14,406 bases of DNA. It comes from Parvularculaceae bacterium (lineage in GTDB: Bacteria > Pseudomonadota > Alphaproteobacteria > Caulobacterales > Parvularculaceae). A program made the position numbers and the translations under genes. The number at the start of each line of letters is the position of its first letter. Positions within the stretch are counted from its first letter, which is position 1. The notes beneath the pieces are model-generated. The model made no database searches and was not told where the DNA came from. It worked only from the letters and a program-made list of their open reading frames with translations. This document shows positions 6,709-12,801 of this stretch, in pieces. The stretch is taken from assembly GCA_013389125.1 (NCBI GenBank), contig JACADX010000368.1, positions 1 to 14,406 of the forward strand, given 5' to 3'.

Positions 6709-9558
6709 ATGCGCATCGCCGCCCGCTTTCTGATCGCCGTCCTCATTGTACTCGTCCTCGCCGGGATCGCGCTCTTCTTCCTGCGAAAGCCGATCGTCGC
6801 TGCGGCCGCCGAGCGCATCCTCAAAGGCGTCGGCCTTGAGGCGCCGGAAGTCGCCGTCGACGAGGTTTCGCTGACGCGCCTCGACGTCGCGCGCCTTGAA
6901 GCGGGGGGCGGCGCCGAACGCGGCCTGGACCTTCGAGATGTCGCGCTATTCTACGACTGGCGCGCGCTCCTCTTCGACGGGAAGATCCGATCAATCGAAA
7001 TCAGCGGCGGGCGGGTCGTCGCCGCGTTCGACGACGCCGGCGGAATGAATATCGCCGGCTGGTCGCCGGACCCCAACGTCAAGCCGGCGCCGCCTCCGTT
7101 CAAGACGCTCAAGGTCGGCGCGCTCGATGTCATCGCGAGGACGCCAAAAGGCGATGCGCGCCTTGATACGGCGGGCGCCTTTGATTATGCGGACGGCGGC
7201 GAATTCAGGATCGGCCTTGCGTCCGAGGGCGCAGGCTTTGCGACGGCGGCGATGTCCGGCGCGTCGGGCGAGGCGACGCTTCGTTTCGGCGCTGACGGGT
7301 CGATCGCCGCAAAGGGCGCTGTCACGGGCGATGTCACGACGCCCGCCGGCGCCGTGCGCGGGCTCGACGCCGAGCTTGATGCGGCGCTTTCGTCCTGGCG
7401 CGGATTTTTCGGCGCCGCGCCGCGCGCGCTCGAAGGCGAGGCGACGCTCCTTCTCAAATCCTCAACGCTCGATGCGGCGGCGACGCCCTCGCTCGCGCCC
7501 GTGGCGGACGCCGGCGGCGCGCCGATCCGGTCGCTGTCGCTTTCCGGCGGCGTTAAAGCCGCCTTCGCCGAGGGCGGTTTTTCCGTCTCGATCGCTGGCG
7601 GACCGGTGACGATTGCGGCCGATCGCGGCGACCGCCTCGTCATCGAGGCGGGGGAAGGGCCCCTCTATGAGAGCCGCGCGGGCGCGAAGCGCCTTTCGCT
7701 GAAAGCGGCGCTCGAGGGCCCTGCGGCAACGGGCGTCGCGCGTCTTTCGGCGGCTTCGGAGAACGAGGGCCCCTGGGAAGTCGACGCCGCCGCCGCGCTT
7801 GGCGAGCAGACGGTCGGCGGCGTCTCGCTTGGAAGTTTCGACGGCGCATTCGCCGGCGCGTATGCGGCAGGCCGCCTCAGCGGCGTCGCCGACATCAAGA
7901 CGCTGATCAAGAGCGCGGCTATAGGACGGCTTCGGATCAATGACATGCCGGCGGCGGCGCGCCTTGATGTCGTCGCGGATCTGAAAGCGAAGTCCATGTC
8001 CGCGAGCGCCGCCGACGGCGCATGCCTTGTCGTCGACCGGGCGGCGTTTCGGATGATTGAACAGGATATGGACGCGCGCATCTCTGACGCGAGCCTTTGT
8101 CCGGGCGAGGCGCCCCTTGTCGCCGTCGTCCTTGCGGACCCGGCGACTGCGCGCGTTTCCGGCCGCCTCGCCGCGCGAACCGCGCATTATCGCCTCGGCA
8201 AGACCGTGTTCGACGGCGCGCCGCCCGAGATCGACTTTTCGCTCGATTACGATCCGGCCGCGCAGACGAGCAGAATCGCCGGGAAATTCTCCGGCGGCCG
8301 CGTGATTCTCAACGACGCTTTCGCGCTATCTGGCGCGCGGGGAACGTTCGACGGAGCCATTGTCGGCGAGAAGATGAACGCGAAGGCGGCGCTTGAGACG
8401 ATGCGGATCGCGCAGAACGCCGCGCTCGAAGTCGTCGCGCCGGTCCTTGTCTCGGGCGAAGCGGGCCTTGCTGACGATGTCGCCCGCTTTGATATCGCGG
8501 TGATGACGCCGAAAGGGCAACCGCTCGGCAAAGGCGAGGGCGGACACGAAGTGCGCACGGGGCGCGGCGAGGCGATCTTTGATTCCGGGATCTTGACCTT
8601 CAAATACGGCCTGCAGCCCGACGGAATCATCCCGGCGCTCCGCGGCGTCATCTCGAGCGCGACCGGAACGACGGAGGGCCGCGCGCGGTTCGCCTGGGCG
8701 CCGAACGAATTGGGATCTTCTGCGACCGTCAATCTCGACGACGTGTCGTTCGCGGGGCCAGGCGTCGCCGTCACGCGCACGGAAGGCGTCGCAGGCAAGA
8801 TCGTCTTTTCGAATCTCTCGCCGGTCGCGACGGCGGGCGAACAAACGCTCTCGATACGGAAGATCGACCTTGACGCTTTGAAGCTCGAGAACGGCGGCAT
8901 GCGGTTTGAAATGCCGGGCGATGAAACGCTGCGGGTCGCTGAAGCGGAGTTTCCGTGGTTCAGCGGCGTCATCGGCGTCTATGACGCGGCGATCAACATC
9001 GGCGGCGGAACCGCGCAGACGTCGCTGCAGATCGACGACGTCGATCTCGGGCAGCTTCTAAAGTACCCCAATGTCGAAGGTCTCTCGGGAGAGGGAAAGA
9101 TCGAAGGCGTGCTGCCGATCGTCTTCGAGGGAGGGCGGGCGTTCATCCGGAGCGGCGTTCTGTCGGCGAAAGGCGGCGGCCTCATCCGCTATGAAAACAA
9201 GAACGCGGAGCCGGCATTCCAGGCGAATGAGCAGACGCGGCTCGCGTACGAAGTCCTCAAAGAGGTAAGGTTCCGGAATCTCTCGCTGGTGATCGACGGC
9301 CCGCTCGACGGCGAGCTGAACTTCAAGATCGTGTTCGACGGCGAGGGCGCCATTCCCGTCAAGACGCGCGCCGGTTCGACGCGCGTTCTAAGTCCGATCA
9401 TCTATCGCCTGACGATGAACGTCCCGCTGCTCAAACTGGCGCAAGGCGCAAAAGCGGCGGTCGATCCTGTCGGATTCCTGAAATCGGCGCCGCGATCGCC
9501 CGACGAAACCGAAAAGGCGGTCGAAGACCTTATCGGCTCGAATCCGGACATATTCTGA
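6709..9558 (+). CDS. ydbH: YdbH family AsmA-like intermembrane phospholipid transport protein
   Basis: Inner-membrane-anchored, periplasm-spanning protein. In E. coli, YdbH, TamB and YhdP are partly redundant in moving phospholipid to the outer membrane. It has 949 residues (E. coli YdbH is somewhat shorter). The ATG at 6709 follows GAGGAG with 8-base spacing and opens an N-terminal membrane anchor (about residues 5-26); upstream in-frame codons run antisense through the peptidase gene and are rejected. The long middle is Ala/Gly-rich alternating beta sequence, typical of the lipid-groove repeats of AsmA-like proteins. The C-terminal hallmark GLSGEGKIEGVLP (from residue 791), followed by GGGLIRYEN, matches the YdbH-type domain (PF11739). 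The last 15 residues closely resemble the YnbE C-terminus. The ynbE and ydbL partners follow on the same strand, which makes the assignment firm. Confidence 0.92.
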   Translation: MRIAARFLIAVLIVLVLAGIALFFLRKPIVAAAAERILKGVGLEAPEVAVDEVSLTRLDVARLEAGGGAERGLDLRDVALFYDWRALLFDGKIRSIEISGGRVVAAFDDAGGMNIAGWSPDPNVKPAPPPFKTLKVGALDVIARTPKGDARLDTAGAFDYADGGEFRIGLASEGAGFATAAMSGASGEATLRFGADGSIAAKGAVTGDVTTPAGAVRGLDAELDAALSSWRGFFGAAPRALEGEATLLLKSSTLDAAATPSLAPVADAGGAPIRSLSLSGGVKAAFAEGGFSVSIAGGPVTIAADRGDRLVIEAGEGPLYESRAGAKRLSLKAALEGPAATGVARLSAASENEGPWEVDAAAALGEQTVGGVSLGSFDGAFAGAYAAGRLSGVADIKTLIKSAAIGRLRINDMPAAARLDVVADLKAKSMSASAADGACLVVDRAAFRMIEQDMDARISDASLCPGEAPLVAVVLADPATARVSGRLAARTAHYRLGKTVFDGAPPEIDFSLDYDPAAQTSRIAGKFSGGRVILNDAFALSGARGTFDGAIVGEKMNAKAALETMRIAQNAALEVVAPVLVSGEAGLADDVARFDIAVMTPKGQPLGKGEGGHEVRTGRGEAIFDSGILTFKYGLQPDGIIPALRGVISSATGTTEGRARFAWAPNELGSSATVNLDDVSFAGPGVAVTRTEGVAGKIVFSNLSPVATAGEQTLSIRKIDLDALKLENGGMRFEMPGDETLRVAEAEFPWFSGVIGVYDAAINIGGGTAQTSLQIDDVDLGQLLKYPNVEGLSGEGKIEGVLPIVFEGGRAFIRSGVLSAKGGGLIRYENKNAEPAFQANEQTRLAYEVLKEVRFRNLSLVIDGPLDGELNFKIVFDGEGAIPVKTRAGSTRVLSPIIYRLTMNVPLLKLAQGAKAAVDPVGFLKSAPRSPDETEKAVEDLIGSNPDIF

Positions 9559-9608
9559 TGAGGGAAGGCGGGCGATTGCGGCGGTTCGGCGCCCCAAAGG
9601 CCCCTATT

Positions 9609-9636
9609 TCGACACCCTTGCGGGCTATGGTATCAT
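9609..9636 (+). promoter_or_regulatory. Candidate internal promoter for ynbE-ydbL
   Basis: TCGACA at 9609-9614 (5 of 6 to TTGACA), a 16-base spacer, and TATCAT at 9631-9636 (5 of 6 to TATAAT) lie in the 117-base gap between ydbH and ynbE. Transcription would begin near 9643, leaving about 33 bases before the ynbE ATG. It could let the two small partners be made in excess of YdbH. Confidence 0.42.
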
Positions 9637-9675
9637 TCAGCGGACGGCGATTCTTCAGAAATAGCGAGGGCGGGA

Positions 9676-9888
9676 ATGCTGAAGCGATTGATGGACGGAA
9701 TAGGCGCGACGAACTTTGCGCGGGCGGCTGTGCTGTTTGTCACCGCCGCCGCCTGCGCGACGGTTAAGGTCGAGGCGCCGGACAAGCCCATTGAGATCAA
9801 TATGAACGTCAACATCAAGCAGGAGGTCCTGATCAAGATGGACAAGGAGATTCAGGACCTCATCGCCAACAACCCGGACATTTTCTAG
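9676..9888 (+). CDS. ynbE: YnbE family outer-membrane lipoprotein, YdbH partner
   Basis: A 70-residue protein of the YnbE family, the outer-membrane lipoprotein that works with YdbH; in E. coli it is thought to form beta-strand stacks completing the bridge. The ATG at 9676 follows GAGGG (9666-9670). A basic N-terminus and hydrophobic stretch lead to AAAC with Cys27 as the likely lipidated residue. The -3 position is Ala rather than the usual Leu, so the lipobox is weak, but Ala at +2 fits outer-membrane sorting. The mature part has the family core EAPDKPIEINMNVNIKQEV, a short amphipathic strand, then a helix ending DLIANNPDIF. The length equals the usual family size. It lies 117 bases after ydbH and 22 before ydbL, the same order as in E. 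coli. Confidence 0.9.
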   Translation: MLKRLMDGIGATNFARAAVLFVTAAACATVKVEAPDKPIEINMNVNIKQEVLIKMDKEIQDLIANNPDIF

Positions 9889-9910
9889 GAGTGAGGAAGG
9901 AACAGCGCGC

Positions 9911-10261
9911 ATGAGAAAACTGTTCGAAAAATCCGCCATCGCCGCGCTGGCGCTCGCCGCGTCAGCGACCGCCGCCGGCGCCTTGCCCCCGATCGTTGAG
10001 GACGCAAAGTCGAAATGCGTCGTCGGCGAACAGGCCGACGGTTATCTGGGCGTCGTCGCGGGCGCGATGGCGAGCGACGCCGTTCGCCGCGAGGTGCGCG
10101 CGATCAACCAGCAGCGCAAGGCGAAATACGCCGAGCTTGCGGCGAATAACGGCGTCACCATAGAGGACGCGGCGGCGCTGACCGGCAAGCAGCGCGTCGA
10201 GGGCGCCGAATCTGGCGAGTGCGTGCAACTCCCGGACGGAACCTGGGCGAAGCAGCCCTGA
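9911..10261 (+). CDS. ydbL: YdbL family (DUF1318) periplasmic protein
   Basis: A 116-residue secreted protein of the YdbL/DUF1318 family, which in E. coli modulates the YdbH-YnbE bridge, probably by controlling YnbE assembly. The ATG at 9911 follows GAGGAAGG (9893-9900). Residues 1-24 form a signal peptide ending AGA. The mature protein shows the family signature GEQADGYLGVV (39-49), then INQQRKAKYAELAANNGV (65-82), EDAAALTG and a C-terminal Trp motif (DGTW). Two cysteines, Cys36 and Cys104, flank the domain and could form a disulfide; I recall none at these places in the E. coli protein. It is 22 bases after ynbE and almost certainly co-transcribed with it. Confidence 0.92.
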   Translation: MRKLFEKSAIAALALAASATAAGALPPIVEDAKSKCVVGEQADGYLGVVAGAMASDAVRREVRAINQQRKAKYAELAANNGVTIEDAAALTGKQRVEGAESGECVQLPDGTWAKQP

Positions 10262-10287
10262 TTAAGGGTCGGCGAATCATTCATAAC

Positions 10288-10312
10288 GGGGCCTCTCGTC
10301 ATTGAGGGCCCC
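10288..10312 (+). promoter_or_regulatory. Hairpin covering the chpT ribosome binding site
   Basis: GGGGCC (10288-10293) pairs with GGCCCC (10307-10312), extended by CTC (10295-10297) with GAG (10304-10306), one bulged T and a 6-base loop. The only Shine-Dalgarno-like sequence for the ATG at 10319, GAGGG at 10304-10308, lies in the 3' arm. With no T-run it is a poor terminator; it may limit chpT translation. Confidence 0.4.
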
Positions 10313-10318
10313 GAATTC

Positions 10319-10990
10319 ATGCCGCCTTTGGATCCGAAAGTCCTCGACGCCGTCAGCCTCTCGTCGCTAATGGCGTCAAGGATCTGCCACGATCTCGTCA
10401 ATCCCGTCGGCGCGCTCGCCTCGGGGCTCGAGGTGCTTGGCGACCCGGCGATGGACGAAAGCATGAAAGAGGCGGCGCTCGACCTCATCAAGTCGAGCGC
10501 CGAGAAATCGGTGGCGCTCCTCAAATACGCGCGGCTCGCTTATGGAGCGTCCGGCGGCCTTGGCGCTGAACTTCCCTATGAAGAGGCGCGCCACGTCCTT
10601 GAGGCGATGCTCGCGTGGACGAAGGCGAGCCTCGACTGGCGGATCGCCCCGGGGCAGGCGCCGAAGGACGAGGTCAAGGCGGTCCTTGTCCTCGGCGCGG
10701 CGGCCGCCGACTGCGTGCCGCGCGGGGGCACGGTGACGATCGAGGGCGGCCGCGGCGCCTACAAGATCAGCGTCGCCGGCCAGCGGGTCATCGTTCAGGA
10801 CGACATGCTGAAGGCGCTCGCGGGCGATGTCGCCGACTTGAAGCCGAAATTTACCCCGCATTATCTTTCAGGTCTCGCCGCGCGCGAGACGGGCGGCGAT
10901 GTCGCCGCGACGCTGGTCGACGGGGCGCTTTCGTTTTCGATCCGTTTCGCCGCTGCGGATGCGGCGCCGGCTGCGTTAACGGCGGGATAA
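10319..10990 (+). CDS. chpT: Histidine phosphotransferase ChpT
   Basis: Cytoplasmic phosphotransferase that takes phosphate from the hybrid kinase CckA and passes it to the receivers CtrA and CpdR, so controlling cell-cycle and motility genes. It is complete at 223 residues, as in the family. The DHp-like helical hairpin covers about residues 8-80, with phosphoacceptor His24 in RICHDLVNPVGALASG. The C-terminal half (about 95-215) resembles a kinase ATP-binding fold but lacks the nucleotide-binding DxGxG box, as expected for ChpT, and has the YLSGLAARETGG segment typical of the family. The ATG at 10319 fits the N-terminus of known ChpT; the next ATG, at 10370, would leave only seven residues before the His. 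A single-domain response regulator follows 49 bases downstream. Confidence 0.92.
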   Translation: MPPLDPKVLDAVSLSSLMASRICHDLVNPVGALASGLEVLGDPAMDESMKEAALDLIKSSAEKSVALLKYARLAYGASGGLGAELPYEEARHVLEAMLAWTKASLDWRIAPGQAPKDEVKAVLVLGAAAADCVPRGGTVTIEGGRGAYKISVAGQRVIVQDDMLKALAGDVADLKPKFTPHYLSGLAARETGGDVAATLVDGALSFSIRFAAADAAPAALTAG

Positions 10991-10991
10991 C
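10976..10991 (+). promoter_or_regulatory. Candidate CtrA-binding box
   Basis: TTAAC, a 5-base spacer, then GATAAC (10976-10991) match the long CtrA consensus TTAAC-N5-GTTAAC at 10 of 11 positions (7 of 8 to TTAA-N7-TTAA). It overlaps the chpT stop codon and lies about 50 bases before the response regulator gene, where it could regulate that gene. AT-rich words of this kind are rare in this GC-rich window. Confidence 0.5.
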
Positions 10992-11039
10992 GCAAAAAGG
11001 CGAGAGTGGCGGCGATCATCAGGGACCTCGCCGCGGCTT

Positions 11040-11447
11040 ATGAAGACCTGCCTCATCGTTGAAGACTCAAACGTCATTCGCGAAATCGCGCTGCGCATTC
11101 TGACCGACCTCGGGATCGAGGCGAAGGAATGCGAAACCGCCGCCGAAGCGGTCGAGCTGTGCCGCAAAGCCAAGCCCGACGTCGTGCTCCTTGACTGGGA
11201 CCTCCCCTCGCTCGGCGCGCTCGACTTCCTGAAGGGCGTTGCGGAGCTTGCCGTCGATCAGCGGCCGGCGATCGTCCTCTGCGCGACGGAGAACGATCCC
11301 CAGCAGTTCACCCTCGCCAAGGCGGCGGGCGCCCAGCATCACATCCTGAAGCCCTTCGACCGCCTCTCGATTGAATCAAAGCTTGCGGAGATCGGCGTCG
11401 TCGAGGGCGCAAAGATCCCCGAGGCAAAAGCCGCCGAGGCCTCCTGA
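11040..11447 (+). CDS. Single-domain response regulator (CheY-like receiver) next to chpT
   Basis: A 135-residue cytoplasmic receiver with no output domain. The acidic pocket is Glu8-Asp9, the phosphoacceptor is Asp52 in LLDWDLP, the switch residue is Thr83 (CATENDP) and the conserved lysine is Lys104 (KPFD), so it should be phosphorylatable. The chain ends in a short Ala/Glu-rich tail of about 15 residues. The ATG at 11040 has only a distant AGGGA (11021-11025), so translation may be weak or coupled to chpT. It lacks the typical CpdR sequence, so I do not call it that. Its place after chpT suggests it takes phosphate from ChpT or acts in the CtrA network, but this is inference. The stop is three bases from that of the convergent CoA-transferase gene. 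Confidence 0.9.
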   Translation: MKTCLIVEDSNVIREIALRILTDLGIEAKECETAAEAVELCRKAKPDVVLLDWDLPSLGALDFLKGVAELAVDQRPAIVLCATENDPQQFTLAKAAGAQHHILKPFDRLSIESKLAEIGVVEGAKIPEAKAAEAS

Positions 11448-11450
11448 CCG

Positions 11451-12683
11451 TCAGGCGATAACGCCGCGCGCCCGCAGGGCGGCTCGTTCTCCGTCATCGG
11501 CGAATTCCGAAAGCACGTCATCCGTTTGAGCGCCGAGCATCGGCGGCGCCATGTCGGCGCGCGCCGGCGTCTTCGAATATTTCACCGGATGAAGGACCAT
11601 GAGATTTCCGGCGGCGTCCGCGCGATCCATCGCCGCCGTCATGGCGCGCCTTTGAACATGCTCATCGGCGAAGACGGCGTCGATTGCGTTGATCGGCCCG
11701 GCCGGCACGGTCGCCGCCTCCATGAGTTCGAGCCATTCGGGCGTCGTCCGTTCACGCATCTTCGGTTCGATCGCGGCGATCAGCGAGCCGCGATTGGCGA
11801 CGCGGGCGCGGTTCGTCCGGTAGCGCTCGTCGTCAGCGAGTTCGGCGGCGCCGATGGCGCGCGCGAACGCGGCGAACTGGCCGTCATTGCCGACCGCGAT
11901 GACGACGTAGCCGTCCTTCGTCTTGAACACCTGATAGGGCGCGATGTTCGGATGCGCATTGCCAAGGCGCGTCGGAGCCTTGCCGGATACGAGGTAATTC
12001 GACGCCTGGTTCGCGAGCATCGCGATCTGGCAATCAAGGAGCGCGACATCGACATGCTGGCCTTCGCCGGTGCGCTCGGCGTGGCGGAGCGCGGCGAGGA
12101 TCGCCGCCGAGGCGTACATGCCCGAAAAAAGGTCCGCGACGGCGACCCCGACCTTCATCGGCTCGGCGCCCGGCGCCCCGTCAGGTTGGCCGGTGATCGA
12201 CATCAGGCCGCCCATCGCCTGGATCATGTAGTCATAGCCGGCGCGCGGCGCGTAAGGGCCCGTCTGTCCGAAGCCGGTGATCGAACAGTAAACGAGCCGC
12301 GGATTGATTTTCGCAAGGCTCTCATAATCAAGGCCGTATTTCCTGAGGCCGCCAACCTTGAAATTCTCGACCAAAATCTGGCTCGTCGCGGCGATGCGCC
12401 GAACGAGCGCCGCCCCTTCAGGGTCGGCGATGTCGATCGCGACGGATTTCTTGTTGCGGTTGGCGGAAAGAAAATAGGCCGCATCCGTCGTATCGCCGGC
12501 CTCGTTTCTCAAAAACGGCGGTCCCCATCCGCGCGTGTCGTCGCCGGCGCCGGGCTTTTCGATCTTGATGACTTCGGCCCCGAGATCGCCGAGCAGCTGG
12601 CTCGCCCAGGGACCGGCGAGAACGCGGGAAAGGTCGAGGACCCGGACGCCCGCAAGGGCTGATTTTGCGATAGCTTTGATCAT
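11451..12683 (-). CDS. Family III (CaiB/BaiF) CoA-transferase, SUGCT-like
   Basis: Moves CoA between carboxylic acids through an aspartyl-CoA anhydride in the cytoplasm. It has 410 residues from the ATG at 12683, the normal family length. N-terminal LAGVRVLDLSRVLAGPWASQ and the NRNKKS, SITGFGQTGP and RAGYDYM segments are classic, and Asp184 in VADLFSG is the expected catalytic aspartate. Segments such as EKPGAGDDTRGWGPPF and PYQVFKTKDGYVVIAVGN resemble SUGCT (succinate/HMG-CoA:glutarate CoA-transferase) more than formyl- or carnitine-specific enzymes. Glutarate or another dicarboxylate is thus a plausible substrate, not proven. An ATG at 12695 is the alternative start; neither has a Shine-Dalgarno sequence. 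It is divergent from an acyl-CoA ligase gene, which fits a shared acid-activation role. Confidence 0.92.
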   Translation of the reverse strand: MIKAIAKSALAGVRVLDLSRVLAGPWASQLLGDLGAEVIKIEKPGAGDDTRGWGPPFLRNEAGDTTDAAYFLSANRNKKSVAIDIADPEGAALVRRIAATSQILVENFKVGGLRKYGLDYESLAKINPRLVYCSITGFGQTGPYAPRAGYDYMIQAMGGLMSITGQPDGAPGAEPMKVGVAVADLFSGMYASAAILAALRHAERTGEGQHVDVALLDCQIAMLANQASNYLVSGKAPTRLGNAHPNIAPYQVFKTKDGYVVIAVGNDGQFAAFARAIGAAELADDERYRTNRARVANRGSLIAAIEPKMRERTTPEWLELMEAATVPAGPINAIDAVFADEHVQRRAMTAAMDRADAAGNLMVLHPVKYSKTPARADMAPPMLGAQTDDVLSEFADDGERAALRARGVIA

Positions 12684-12690
12684 GGGCCGG

Positions 12691-12718
12691 ACCATAGTGT
12701 CGGCGGCCGGGCGCGCAA
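12691..12718 (-). promoter_or_regulatory. Possible leaderless promoter for the CoA-transferase
   Basis: Read on the minus strand: TTGCGC (12718-12713), 16 bases, TATGGT (12696-12691). The -10 ends 7 bases before the A of the ATG at 12683, so that A would be the transcription start and the mRNA would lack a leader. This agrees with the missing ribosome binding site. The -35 matches at 3 of 6 positions and the -10 at 4 of 6. Confidence 0.28.
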
Positions 12719-12730
12719 GTCGCGCCCGGC
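12706..12730. repeat. 10-bp-arm inverted repeat in the divergent promoter region
   Basis: GCCGGGCGCG (12706-12715) and CGCGCCCGGC (12721-12730) are perfect inverted copies around CAAGT. It lies between the divergent CoA-transferase and acyl-CoA ligase genes, overlaps the proposed minus-strand -35 and ends two bases before the plus-strand -35. That placement suits an operator controlling both genes, but a GC-only palindrome in a GC-rich genome can arise by chance. Confidence 0.5.
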
Positions 12731-12732
12731 AT

Positions 12733-12761
12733 TTGACCGAAGGGGTTGAAAACCCGATAGT
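12733..12761 (+). promoter_or_regulatory. Candidate sigma70-type promoter of the acyl-CoA ligase
   Basis: TTGACC at 12733-12738 (5 of 6 to TTGACA), a 17-base spacer, and GATAGT at 12756-12761 (4 of 6 to TATAAT). Transcription would start near 12768, giving a leader of about 34 bases before the ATG at 12802. Confidence 0.48.
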
Positions 12762-12801
12762 TTCGGCAACGCTTGGAACAGATAGGGAAATGGGAGACGC
12801 T

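Noticed and set aside
10262..10276. TTAA-N7-CGAA before chpT as a CtrA box
   Set aside because: Only 6 of 8 positions match; the second half-site is not convincing.
10288..10312. Hairpin after ydbL as an intrinsic terminator
   Set aside because: There is no T-run after the stem, which is followed by the chpT start.
11040..11447. Response regulator as CpdR
   Set aside because: It is a single receiver near chpT, but its sequence around the phosphoacceptor and its TENDP switch region look unlike CpdR.
11443..11455. CCTGAC-C-GTCAGG palindrome at the junction of two convergent genes
   Set aside because: The arms are short and largely made of the two opposing TGA stop codons, with no T-run, so neither terminator nor operator is supported.
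11526..12662. 378-residue plus-strand open frame opposite the CoA-transferase gene
   Set aside because: It is fully antisense to a well-recognised enzyme, is Arg-rich with no domain, and reflects GC-rich codon bias.
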